Assembly: GCA_029257805.1 (NCBI GenBank) | Contig: JARIAR010000052.1 | Location: 1 to 60,459, forward strand | Length of the DNA: 60,459 nt | Direction of reading: 5' to 3' | DNA from: Blautia sp. | GTDB lineage: Bacteria; Bacillota; Clostridia; Lachnospirales; Lachnospiraceae | Shown: positions 1-7,546 of the stretch, piece by piece | How the letters are laid out: every line of letters begins with the position of its first letter | How positions within the stretch are numbered: position 1 is the first letter of the stretch | Made by a program: the position numbers and the translations under genes | The notes under the pieces: generated by a model | Told to the model about the DNA's origin: nothing | What the model saw: only the letters and a program-made list of their open reading frames with translations | Databases searched by the model: none

Positions 1-4
1 CAAC

Positions 5-40
5 AAAAAAACCGCCCCAGTGCTACCAACACCAGAGCGG
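5..40 (-). terminator. Intrinsic terminator reading leftward at the window edge
   Basis: Read on the minus strand, positions 40 to 12 form an 11-bp stem (CCGCTCTGGTG with CACTGGGGCGG, three G-U wobbles) around a 7-base loop, followed by seven T residues. The wobble pairs only work as RNA from the minus strand, so this ends leftward transcripts. No minus-strand protein gene precedes it inside the window. Confidence 0.6.
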
Positions 41-72
41 AATCATATCTCCGAAGAGATACCTCTTAAGCA
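5..72 (-). ncRNA. Possible small RNA divergent from the recombinase
   Basis: A minus-strand promoter (TTGCAA, 17 bp, TACAAT; 78-106) lies about 65 bases before the strong terminator at 5-40, which would give a transcript of roughly 65-70 nt. It carries an AAGAGG/CCTCTT-type self-complementary stretch and the terminator hairpin. A seven-codon ORF (MIPLWCW) is possible, but its GGAG is only two bases from the ATG. Promoter and terminator are seen. That the RNA exists, and any role in the mobile element, is inference. Confidence 0.35.
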
Positions 73-129
73 ATGATATTGTATCATCTTCGGAGCAGCC
101 TTGCAACCGAAACGTATTTTCGGAGGCTG
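49..129 (+). promoter_or_regulatory. Structured leader before the recombinase, attenuator-like
   Basis: On the plus strand, 49-57 (CTCCGAAGA) pairs perfectly with 87-95. A second hairpin (CAGCC 96-100 with GGCTG 125-129, inner CCGAAA with TTTCGG) is followed by TTATTTTTG, like a terminator. Segment 49-57 can also pair with 117-125, which would break the second hairpin, so the two folds exclude each other. The pairing is read from sequence; regulation is inference. Confidence 0.35.
78..106 (-). promoter_or_regulatory. Minus-strand promoter, TTGCAA-17-TACAAT
   Basis: On the minus strand TTGCAA (106-101) is followed after exactly 17 bases by TACAAT (83-78). Transcription would start near 71 and stop at the terminator at 5-40. 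The elements lie inside two inverted repeats upstream of the recombinase. Confidence 0.45.
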
Positions 130-175
130 TTATTTTTGTACCCATTTTTACATATTTTACAAAGAGGTGATACTC

Positions 176-1741
176 ATGAGTTTAGAAAACATCTGCATTT
201 ATCTCCGCAAATCCCGTGCAGATCGGGAAGCTGAGGCTCGTGGAGAAGGAGAGACTCTTGCCAGACACGAAAAGACTCTGTTGGAACTTGCCAAACGTCA
301 CAAATACCATATTGGTGCAATCTATAAAGAAGTTGTATCAGGAGAAACAATCTCTGCTCGACCTGTCATGCAGCAACTCCTCCGTGAAGTGGAAGCTGGT
401 ATGTGGGACGGTGTCCTGGTTATGGAAGTAGAGCGTCTTGCAAGAGGTGATACCATTGACCAGGGAACTGTCTCCAGAGCGTTTCAATACTCAGATACCA
501 AAATCATAACTCCTTTAAAGATATATGATCCAAACAATGAATTTGATGAAGAATATTTTGAATTCGGGCTTTTTATGTCACGAAGAGAATATAAGACCAT
601 CAAACGACGTCTCAATGCCGGCCGTATCGCCTCTGTAAAAGAAGGCAAATACTGCGGAAATCGTCCTCCATATGGATATGAACGTATTAAAATAGAGGGG
701 GATAAAGGTTTTACTTTGAAGCCTCTTCCTGATCAGACCGAAGTAGTACGCCTGATTTTTAACTGGTATGTATCCGGCATTGATGGAGTACGTCTTGGTG
801 TTTCGAAAATCACACGAAAATTAAATGATATGGGCATTCCTGCCCTTACCCGCAAAGACTGGTCTCCTGCTACTGTGAAAGGTATTCTGGAAAATCCGGT
901 CTACTGCGGAAAAATCCATTGGGAAAAGCGCAAGACAGTCCGGCATATCGAAAACGGACACGTCGTTATCTCCCGGCCACGATCTGATCATTACATTCTG
1001 GCCGATGGACTTCATCCTGCTATTATTTCAGAAGAATTGTTTCAAAAGGCAGAACAGATTCGCATGAAAAATCCTCCCCGCCCAATCGGTGTTACTGCTG
1101 CCCTGAAAAATCCTCTTGCAGGATTGGTATATTGCAAAAAGTGTGGCCGCGCTATGGTTCGTCGTCCTTATGCAAAAAATGGCTATGAAGATACTCTTAT
1201 GTGCACTTACACTTCCTGCAGCACAGTAAGCAGTAAGCTGCACCTGGTAGAACAGGCTATTATAAATGGTCTTGCAGAGCTTGTACAGAATTATAAACTC
1301 AACGACACTTTGACAGACAATGCCGGCACTGATATCATTCAGGCAAAAGAAATTCTGATTTCCGAAAAACAGGAACAGCTTGAGAAGCTCCATGAGCAGA
1401 AGAACAAACAGTATGATTTTCTTGAACAGGGAATTTATACAACAGAAATTTTTCTTGAACGTTCCGATGTTACTGCCAGAGAAATTAAAGACTGTGATTC
1501 TGCCATAGAACAATTAAAGAAAGAACTGGAACATGATAAAATGCTTCTGGCTCAAAAAAATAATTTTATACCTCGATGTGAGTATCTTTTATCAAACTAT
1601 TGGGACTGGGATATTCAGACAAGAAACAATGTCCTAAAAGAATTAATAGAACGTGTAGAATACACGAAAGACACGAAAAATCACTTCCGAAAAGGCAATG
1701 ATATTACCTTTTCCCTTGATATTTTCCCTAAAATCCAATGA
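176..1741 (+). CDS. Large serine recombinase (site-specific integrase)
   Basis: This 521-residue protein cuts and joins DNA at attachment sites to integrate or excise a mobile element. The N-terminal resolvase domain (about 1-150) has the YLRKSR motif with the likely catalytic Ser13 and the arginine motif ERLAR at 86-90. A recombinase domain follows (about 160-290, with PPYGYER), then a zinc ribbon with Cys320, Cys323, Cys343 and Cys348, and a Lys/Glu-rich coiled coil (about 385-470). The ATG at 176 is chosen because AGAGGTGA lies six bases upstream; an in-frame start at 101 has no such site. The stop is 27-33 bases before the broken cotJC reading frame, the usual place for an integrase beside its att site. 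It is intact and of normal length for the family. The rest of the element lies beyond the left edge. Confidence 0.93.
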   Translation: MSLENICIYLRKSRADREAEARGEGETLARHEKTLLELAKRHKYHIGAIYKEVVSGETISARPVMQQLLREVEAGMWDGVLVMEVERLARGDTIDQGTVSRAFQYSDTKIITPLKIYDPNNEFDEEYFEFGLFMSRREYKTIKRRLNAGRIASVKEGKYCGNRPPYGYERIKIEGDKGFTLKPLPDQTEVVRLIFNWYVSGIDGVRLGVSKITRKLNDMGIPALTRKDWSPATVKGILENPVYCGKIHWEKRKTVRHIENGHVVISRPRSDHYILADGLHPAIISEELFQKAEQIRMKNPPRPIGVTAALKNPLAGLVYCKKCGRAMVRRPYAKNGYEDTLMCTYTSCSTVSSKLHLVEQAIINGLAELVQNYKLNDTLTDNAGTDIIQAKEILISEKQEQLEKLHEQKNKQYDFLEQGIYTTEIFLERSDVTAREIKDCDSAIEQLKKELEHDKMLLAQKNNFIPRCEYLLSNYWDWDIQTRNNVLKELIERVEYTKDTKNHFRKGNDITFSLDIFPKIQ

Positions 1742-1776
1742 TTTCAAACCATTGATAACCTCCATGGGCGAACGAA
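1742..1776 (+). other. Probable attachment-site junction of the element inside cotJC
   Basis: The CotJC frame reads back through codons for A-N-E-L-A-H (from 1768) to a stop at 1756-1758. Family members usually have T-E-E-L at this point, so homology ends around 1768-1776. The recombinase stop is at 1739-1741. The crossover core should therefore lie in this interval. The exact dinucleotide cannot be fixed without the other end or the empty site. Confidence 0.55.
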
Positions 1777-2223
1777 CTGGCCCATATGGAAATGATTGCT
1801 ACCATTGTCCATCAGCTTACACGTAATTTGTCAATGGAGGAAATAGAAAGCTCTGGATTTGGTCCTTATTATATTGATCACACAGTTGGTGTATGGCCAC
1901 AGGCAGCCGCAGGCATTCCGTTTAATGCCTGCGAATTCCAAAGTAAAGGAGATCCCATCACTGATCTCCATGAAGACCTTGCAGCAGAACAAAAAGCAAG
2001 AGTAACCTACGACAATATCCTCCGGGTTGTGAAACACATTCCAGAAATTGCAGATCCCATTAAATTTCTGCGTGCACGTGAAGTTGTTCACTATCAGCGT
2101 TTTGGAGAAGCTTTACGCTCTATCCAGGAACAACTTGATTCGAAAAATTTCTATGCGTATAACCCCAGTTTCGATATGCCAGCTTCATGTAATTGTATTA
2201 AAAATGAAAGAAAATGCAATTAA
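1768..2223 (+). pseudogene. cotJC: 3' part of spore-coat manganese-catalase-like gene cotJC, interrupted
   Basis: The frame encodes the C-terminal ~150 residues of CotJC, a spore-coat protein of the manganese-catalase superfamily. Recognisable blocks are ELAHMEMIATIVHQL, SKGDPITDLHEDLAAEQKA, EVVHYQRFGEAL and SKNFYAYNPSFD. The first ~65-70 residues are absent. The break lies just before the E-x-x-H metal-ligand motif (codons 1774-1785), while the second E-x-x-H (REVVHYQRF) is intact. There is no ribosome site at the internal ATG at 1786, and the remaining frame has no damage. That fits a recent or reversible interruption by the adjacent recombinase element better than old decay. A terminator follows at 2228-2256. 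Confidence 0.85.
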
Positions 2224-2227
2224 TCAA

Positions 2228-2256
2228 ATGCCCCCGCCAATTAAAGACGGGGGCAT
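2228..2256. terminator. Bidirectional terminator between cotJC and the antiporter
   Basis: ATGCCCCCG (2228-2236) pairs perfectly with CGGGGGCAT (2248-2256) around an 11-base loop, between two convergent genes. T-tracts are weak on both sides, but the GC-rich stem is strong. Confidence 0.7.
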
Positions 2257-2271
2257 GATTCATTATATAAT

Positions 2272-3450
2272 CTAACATTTATTTAGCATATGTTTATAGC
2301 CTGATTCTATTAAAAATGCACCAAGAGGAGCCGTTATAAGAATAGCTAAAACCGCTACTGTTAAAACAATTTTTCCACATCCCAGTCCCATAGCCAGCGG
2401 CGCTCCTCCGATTGCAGCTTGCACAGTCGCTTTCGGCATATAAGCAGTCATACAAAAAAGAATCTCTTTCCAGGATAAGTCTGTCTTTAACAGGCATAAA
2501 GATACACCGATCATTCTGAAAATAAGAACTGCAAAAATAAGAATAACAGCCTTTCCACCTGCAGCTACTGCATATTTTATATCCACAGTAGCTCCCACAA
2601 GAACAAACAATATGATTTCTGCAGCTACCCATATTTTATTGAATTTTGAGGAAAGACGTGCTGCAACATGATCTCTTCTTTTCTGTAACGTAATTCCCAT
2701 AGTCATAACAGAAATTAAAGAGGCAAAGAAAATTTTTCCTGACAACGCATCTTCTAATGTTACCAGAAGAAACGCAATGCTCAAAAGAATAAGAACTTTT
2801 GAGGTATCACGAATATGTACCTTTTTAAAGAACGCACATAACAAAAAGCCTGTTGCTACCCCTATTACAATACCTAAAAGAATCGAAATGGGAATTTCTG
2901 CAAATTTTTTAACAGAAACCTCTTCTCCCTGAGCAAGTCCTGTAAATACAGAAAATAATACAATCACAAATACATCATCTACCGATGCTCCTGCAAGAAT
3001 CATCTGCGGTATACTTTTATCTGTTCCATATCCTTCTTCCATTAATTTCAGCATTTTAGGAACAATTACGGCAGGCGAAACGGCGGCCACAACAGCCCCC
3101 ATTATTGCTGCGTCTAAAATAGAAATCCCCAGAAGTTTTGGTGCAATTAATACCATACCCAGCATTTCCAGACATGCCGGAACAAAACACATAAGAAATG
3201 CCGGGCGTCCTACTTTTCGTAAATCATTCATATCCAAAGACAAACCTGCTCTTGTAAGAATTACAATCAATGCAATTTTTCTTAACTCTGCTGAAATGTC
3301 CAAAATAGTCCCATCAATTACATTTAAAGCAAATGGACCTAAGAGAATTCCTGTGACCAACATACCCAAAAGACTGGGCAAATGTATTTTTTTACAGATC
3401 CATCCCATAAACATTCCACAAAGTAATATAGCGGCAAGACTACATAACAT
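2272..3450 (-). CDS. Cation/proton antiporter, fluoride-riboswitch controlled
   Basis: This 392-residue membrane protein of the CPA (Na+/H+ exchanger) superfamily has about 12 hydrophobic segments. The conserved transport-site pair appears in GASVDDVFVIVLFS, and the family feature SPAVIVPKML is in the preceding segment. The ATG at 3450 is chosen because GGAGG lies eight bases upstream; the longer frame to 3549 would run into the riboswitch terminator. Family members exchange Na+ or K+ for protons. Because a fluoride riboswitch (3511-3602) precedes it, the likely job here is fluoride or acid stress tolerance. Direct fluoride export by this family is not established, and the ion is inference. 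Confidence 0.88.
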   Translation of the reverse strand: MLCSLAAILLCGMFMGWICKKIHLPSLLGMLVTGILLGPFALNVIDGTILDISAELRKIALIVILTRAGLSLDMNDLRKVGRPAFLMCFVPACLEMLGMVLIAPKLLGISILDAAIMGAVVAAVSPAVIVPKMLKLMEEGYGTDKSIPQMILAGASVDDVFVIVLFSVFTGLAQGEEVSVKKFAEIPISILLGIVIGVATGFLLCAFFKKVHIRDTSKVLILLSIAFLLVTLEDALSGKIFFASLISVMTMGITLQKRRDHVAARLSSKFNKIWVAAEIILFVLVGATVDIKYAVAAGGKAVILIFAVLIFRMIGVSLCLLKTDLSWKEILFCMTAYMPKATVQAAIGGAPLAMGLGCGKIVLTVAVLAILITAPLGAFLIESGYKHMLNKC

Positions 3451-3510
3451 TCCTTTTTCCTCCTTCAACCATCTCGTTTTATCAGTATAAGAAATCTTCT
3501 CCCATAAAAA

Positions 3511-3602
3511 CAAAAAAGCCGACACCTTCTGCGTAAAAACAGAAGTCATCAGCTTATTGAAAGCAGTTTAAGCATACGCTACGGGAGTACCTCATTCCCT
3601 TT
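3511..3602 (-). promoter_or_regulatory. Fluoride riboswitch (crcB motif) with terminator platform
   Basis: On the minus strand the leader reads GGGA-AUGAGG-UAC-UCCC, then UUAAACUGC, then GCUGAUG-ACUUCUG, matching the conserved crcB fluoride aptamer in order and spacing. GGGA/UCCC and GCUU/AAGC form its two stems. GAGGU pairs with ACUUC to make the expected pseudoknot. The same ACUUCUG (3540-3546) is the top of a 16-bp terminator (3540-3555 with 3516-3531) ending in T6, so ligand binding and termination exclude each other: fluoride should switch the gene on. A short extra hairpin (AGC-GUAU-GCU) sits in the junction. The A in place of G before AUGAGG is a small deviation from the known consensus. 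Confidence 0.88.
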
Positions 3603-3611
3603 TTCTTTATT

Positions 3612-3640
3612 AATATATGAAATCTTCATTCTGTTGTCAA
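3612..3640 (-). promoter_or_regulatory. Promoter of riboswitch-antiporter transcript
   Basis: TTGACA (3640-3635), 17 bp, TATATT (3617-3612). Start would be near 3605, immediately before the aptamer. Positions 3641-3758, upstream of it, are AT-rich with only a weak AGAAAG/CTTTCT repeat and no gene. Confidence 0.8.
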
Positions 3641-3758
3641 TATACTTTTTCACATTTTTTTCAAATCTATATCACAAATTCTTCACATTTTCTGGATATA
3701 TTAATAACGTAGAAAGCAATTAGTCTTTCTTAATTAAATATTTTTCTTTTTCATACGC

Positions 3759-3778
3759 GCCGGTACGAAAGTACCGGC
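3759..3778. other. GAAA-tetraloop hairpin downstream of pflX
   Basis: GCCGGTAC (3759-3766) pairs perfectly with GTACCGGC (3771-3778). On the plus strand the loop is GAAA. Neither side has a T-tract, so termination of the minus-strand pflX transcript here is possible but not clear. Confidence 0.45.
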
Positions 3779-3799
3779 CTCCTTCCTTTCTGGAGATTT

Positions 3800-4702
3800 T
3801 TATATTCCCTCATAGTCAAACTCGGGAATAAAACTCTCTTTTGCCGTATCTCCCGTTTGCCAAAATCCATTTTGTAACCCAAGTTCCAAAGCATAATTTA
3901 AAACTTTTTGGTACTCTCTCTCTGTTACTTTTCTATTTAATTCTTTATATTCTTTTTGTTTATAAACCGGCGTATACTGATTCATAATACTGATAAAAAC
4001 GCTGTCTCCATACCTATCATAAAGATATTTCAAAACTTTTTTTGAATTTACTGTATGTCCTGGAAGAATCAAATGTCTTACTATAGTTCCTTTTGTTATA
4101 TAACCATATTGATTAAAACAACATTCTCCTGTCTGACGTACCATCTCTTGTATTGCTAATTTCGCCTTTTCCGGATAATCACCAGCATGAGAAAATTGTT
4201 CGGCAAGTTCCGGTTCCATATACTTAAAATCCGGTAGATACACATCTACATACCCTTCCAAATACTTTAGCGTTTCCACATTTTCATAACCACTTGAATT
4301 ATATACAACAGGCAGTGACATTCCCTGTTTTTTTGCCAACTCCAATGCTTCTACAATCTGTGGAACATAATGTGCTCCGGTTACAAGATTTATATTTGCA
4401 GCCCCTTTTTCTTCAAGTTCCAGAAAAATTTCTCCCAGTCTTTCAACTGAAATCTCTTTCCCCTGTTTTCCAATCGCTATTTCCCTGTTTTGACAAAAAA
4501 TACATCTAAGACCACATCCTGCAAAAAAAACAGCACCGGAACCTTTCTCTCCGGAAATGCACGGCTCCTCCCACATATGAAGAGCCGCACGGGCAGCATA
4601 AATTTTGCAGTCCATCCCACAAGCCCCTCGCATTCCTTCTGCACGATTTACATGACATGCTCTTGGACAGAGTGTACATTCTTTAATGATTTCCGCATCC
4701 AT
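3800..4702 (-). CDS. PflX-type radical SAM protein
   Basis: This 300-residue member of the pyruvate formate-lyase activating-enzyme-like PflX group has an N-terminal cysteine cluster (CTLCPRAC, then CGMDC) and the radical SAM 4Fe-4S motif CGLRCIFCQN (CxxxCxxC). It should cleave S-adenosylmethionine to a radical; its substrate is unknown. The ATG at 4702 is chosen because the first cysteines follow at once and GGTGA lies upstream. A longer frame to 4804 would overlap the neighbour extensively. It overlaps the last 20 bases of the DUF134-NifX gene, so the two are co-transcribed and probably translationally coupled, which hints at iron-sulfur or metal-dependent activation. Confidence 0.82.
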   Translation of the reverse strand: MDAEIIKECTLCPRACHVNRAEGMRGACGMDCKIYAARAALHMWEEPCISGEKGSGAVFFAGCGLRCIFCQNREIAIGKQGKEISVERLGEIFLELEEKGAANINLVTGAHYVPQIVEALELAKKQGMSLPVVYNSSGYENVETLKYLEGYVDVYLPDFKYMEPELAEQFSHAGDYPEKAKLAIQEMVRQTGECCFNQYGYITKGTIVRHLILPGHTVNSKKVLKYLYDRYGDSVFISIMNQYTPVYKQKEYKELNRKVTEREYQKVLNYALELGLQNGFWQTGDTAKESFIPEFDYEGI

Positions 4703-5429
4703 GATTTTCACCACATGAGTGATCTTTTTTATGATTTTCGCATGAATGCTCTTCTCCATGATGATTACACATGGTATCTGGATCATAATTAAGACTTCCT
4801 GCAAGGAAAGATTCTACCTGAGCATCTGCATCACCCGCAGCTCCTGGAAACAAACGAATCCCAGCCTCTGCCAGTGCATTTCTAGCTCCGGCTCCAATTC
4901 CTCCGCAAATCAAGGTATCAACTTCGTTTTCTTTTAAAAATCCCGCAAGTGCGCCATGTCCGCTTCCATTTGTATCAATCACTTCCGTTTTTACAATTTT
5001 TCCTTCTTCTACCTGATAAATTTTAAACTGCTTTGTATGTCCAAAATGCTGAAATACTTGCCGGTTTTCATAAGTTACTGCAATTTTCATAACATTCTCT
5101 CCTTTTCTGCTTCTCATTTCTGCGATAATAGGCTGTTCTGAGCATACTTCATAATTGCCACCCTCTATTCTAAGTCCAGATGCTTCCACCAAAAACCTCG
5201 CCATTTTTTTGCGTGCTTCTACATAAAGACTTTGTACAGTAGCTCTTCCCACCCCCATTGAGATTGCACATTCTTCCTGCGTTAATCCTACATAATCCAT
5301 AAGACGGATTGTTTCATATTCTTCTACATTTAACAGAATCAGATGTTTACTATTTTCATGTCCTTCTGCATAAAACCTCGTATATCTTGGAATTCTTTTC
5401 ACTTTCCTAGGTTTGCTTGGTCTTGGCAT
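4683..5429 (-). CDS. DUF134 DNA-binding / NifX-type iron-molybdenum cluster-binding fusion
   Basis: This 248-residue protein has two domains. Residues 1-~100 are DUF134, a sigma-70-region-4-like helix-turn-helix (LTQEECAISMGVGRATVQSLY). Residues ~113-225 are a dinitrogenase iron-molybdenum cofactor (NifX/NifB-C) domain with FGHTKQFKIY and ICGGIGAGARNAL. The last ~25 residues are rich in His and Cys (HH, EHSC, DHSC, HGCGNH), a likely metal-binding tail. It has a consensus promoter and GGAG site. The family is unassigned in function; a metal- or cluster-responsive regulator is inference. No nitrogenase genes are nearby. Confidence 0.85.
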   Translation of the reverse strand: MPRPSKPRKVKRIPRYTRFYAEGHENSKHLILLNVEEYETIRLMDYVGLTQEECAISMGVGRATVQSLYVEARKKMARFLVEASGLRIEGGNYEVCSEQPIIAEMRSRKGENVMKIAVTYENRQVFQHFGHTKQFKIYQVEEGKIVKTEVIDTNGSGHGALAGFLKENEVDTLICGGIGAGARNALAEAGIRLFPGAAGDADAQVESFLAGSLNYDPDTMCNHHGEEHSCENHKKDHSCGENHGCGNH

Positions 5430-5463
5430 GTTTTTTCTCCTTTATTCATGTATACTGACTATT

Positions 5464-5492
5464 ACTATACAGCAGTTATTAGCATATATCAA
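5464..5492 (-). promoter_or_regulatory. Promoter of the DUF134-pflX operon
   Basis: TTGATA (5492-5487), 17 bp, TATAGT (5469-5464), about 35 bases upstream of the start codon at 5429. Confidence 0.75.
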
Positions 5493-5516
5493 TATGGATT
5501 TTATGAATATTTTTAT

Positions 5517-5550
5517 AAAAAAACAGACAAGATTTCCATCCTGTCTGTTT
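5517..5550 (-). terminator. Terminator of the glycan ABC-hydrolase operon
   Basis: AAACAGACAxGAT-type arms 5521-5533 and 5538-5550 pair with one mismatch. On the minus strand the hairpin is followed by a run of about seven T residues. Confidence 0.85.
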
Positions 5551-5555
5551 TCCTT

Positions 5556-7535
5556 TTATTCATACTCAACAACCACCATTTGATGGCATTCCATCTTTGG
5601 TATCTTATATTTTACCGTAGTATCTTGTTTGGTAAAAGGAATGTCCTTCATCTGAGGCGCAAGATAAATACGCCTGATTTTTTCTGGAACCTGAAACTTA
5701 CCTTCTACATTATAAAGAGGGACAATATCCTCTATTGCTTCTACCTGTTTCTTACTTCCATTTATTACAAAATTTCCTCTTACTGTTGTATGGGCAAACA
5801 AGAAATGTGCCACATAGCGATGTTCTTTTTCCTGTTTTGTTAATGTAAACACTCCTCTGTCAGGAAGTTTTGCTTCTGCCGTATTTCTATTTTCCAGTAA
5901 AAGATCAAGACTTTTTGTAATAAGTTTTTTTGCCTGCAAAGATCCTATTTTTCCATACTCAGCAAATATATTCCATCCTATATAAATTGTCTGTTCCGTC
6001 TGAATCACTGCCGGAAATTTTTTTATTTCTTCGTTTGGTGTATGCTGATGAGAAGAAAAATGTAAGACACTCCTGTTAAAATATGGATTTTGAGATTCTC
6101 CTAAAATACTTCCTCCAACTGGTAAAATTTCGTATCCCTGTTCATATATGACCTCTGCTTCTTTCTCTTCCCCTATATAATAATTAGGTGAAAATAAATT
6201 TTTTCCTTTAAAAACAGCTCCTACAGGAAGTCCAAATACGTCTTCTTTTTCTCTCAATCCACTCGTTCCACTTAAGAGAATACGTCCTCCGCTTTTTATA
6301 TATTCTATCAGCCTCTTTTCCAGTTCTTCATTTAATCGAATCGTATCTGGCAAAATCAGCACTTTATACTTTTGAAAATCCTCTTCTGTATCTATAAGTG
6401 AATAAAGATAATGTCCTTCCAAAAGAACTCTGCTGGCGCCTTCATCTCCATAAAATACCGTATCTCTTGTAGAGTTTCCATGAAGTACTGCCTCCTGGCT
6501 TAACACACCTATATCACTTATAGGCTTACTGTCATAACACCAGGATTCTTTTTTTTCAACTTCCTCATACGCACACCCAATCAATTTATATGTTTTTTCA
6601 TTCATTCTTCCTCCTGGATGCAGCTGATCTCCAATGGAACATTTTGCCCCCATAGCCAATGACAGTCCTGCCTCGTATCGCAAGGCATTTGGATGCTTGT
6701 ATCCGCCAAATTCCCCCCATGTTGTATGAAATTTTCCTGTCATTCCAAGATATTCCATTCCAAGATTTTTCACATAAGAAGCTGACATTGGAAAATGATC
6801 ATATCCCCATCCTCCAGTAGGAAGACTTTCTAATTCTAAATGTGAATTCCCATGTGCTAAATCTCTTCTTCCTCTTGTAATATGTCCTCCATTATGAAAA
6901 ATCGTACAGGAAGAATTATATTTTTTCACTACTTCTTCTACACGTGTGACATAATTTTGATAAACAAGTTCTGCCTGTTCTATTACTGCTTCCTCATCAC
7001 GAAAATCTTTTCCCCTTTTTAATATATCCTGTCTGCATTTTCCACATACACATGGAGTTACAGCAGAAATATCAAGAAAAATACCGTCCGGATTATAGAG
7101 TATCATTACTTCTTCAATTTCTTTTAGTAACTTATCTAAATATGGAGTATTATAACACATCCTATGATATCCCGGTTCCATAAAAGTTTCCGTATCTGAA
7201 CATGTCTCATCCGGTTTTCTTATAATCCAGTCCCCATGCTCCTGTGCCATTCTTTCATCGAATCCAGCAGATAAATATACAGGCGATTTTACATGTATTT
7301 CTTTACAAGCCTCCAACTGTTCCTTAAGCAGATCAAATGAAAGCTGCGGATGTATACGATTTACTTTTGTTGGATAGTAAGACCATCCATGATGACATTT
7401 TGCAAACACTGTAATAGAATTAACATGTCCTGTTTTCAGAGCTTCCTGAAACTGCTTTTTATTAAAATCTTCTCCAATACCTGGTATATGCTCAGAAGTA
7501 TGAAAATCTAAATGTACCTGACGATATGGTATCAT
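5556..7535 (-). CDS. Glycoside hydrolase with GHL6/GH42-trimerisation-like layout (possible GH151 alpha-L-fucosidase)
   Basis: This 659-residue cytoplasmic protein has no signal peptide. The N-terminal half is a TIM-barrel-like hydrolase with YNPDGIFLD followed by a CVCGKC cysteine set, and KFHTTWGEFGGYKHP and CSIGDQLHPGGRM blocks. The middle (about 395-520) resembles the beta-galactosidase trimerisation fold (VLILPDTIRLNEELEKRLIEYIKSGGRILLSG). Together these look like GH151 alpha-L-fucosidase relatives, but I cannot confirm the family or the catalytic residues. The ATG at 7535 has GGAGG eight bases upstream; a longer frame to 7712 overlaps the permease and is rejected. It is the last gene of the ABC operon, so it probably cleaves the imported oligosaccharide. 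Confidence 0.72.
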   Translation of the reverse strand: MIPYRQVHLDFHTSEHIPGIGEDFNKKQFQEALKTGHVNSITVFAKCHHGWSYYPTKVNRIHPQLSFDLLKEQLEACKEIHVKSPVYLSAGFDERMAQEHGDWIIRKPDETCSDTETFMEPGYHRMCYNTPYLDKLLKEIEEVMILYNPDGIFLDISAVTPCVCGKCRQDILKRGKDFRDEEAVIEQAELVYQNYVTRVEEVVKKYNSSCTIFHNGGHITRGRRDLAHGNSHLELESLPTGGWGYDHFPMSASYVKNLGMEYLGMTGKFHTTWGEFGGYKHPNALRYEAGLSLAMGAKCSIGDQLHPGGRMNEKTYKLIGCAYEEVEKKESWCYDSKPISDIGVLSQEAVLHGNSTRDTVFYGDEGASRVLLEGHYLYSLIDTEEDFQKYKVLILPDTIRLNEELEKRLIEYIKSGGRILLSGTSGLREKEDVFGLPVGAVFKGKNLFSPNYYIGEEKEAEVIYEQGYEILPVGGSILGESQNPYFNRSVLHFSSHQHTPNEEIKKFPAVIQTEQTIYIGWNIFAEYGKIGSLQAKKLITKSLDLLLENRNTAEAKLPDRGVFTLTKQEKEHRYVAHFLFAHTTVRGNFVINGSKKQVEAIEDIVPLYNVEGKFQVPEKIRRIYLAPQMKDIPFTKQDTTVKYKIPKMECHQMVVVEYE

Positions 7536-7546
7536 CTTATTCCTCC

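Noticed and set aside
3451..3549. N-terminal extension of the antiporter
   Set aside because: It would translate through the riboswitch terminator; GGAGG precedes ATG 3450.
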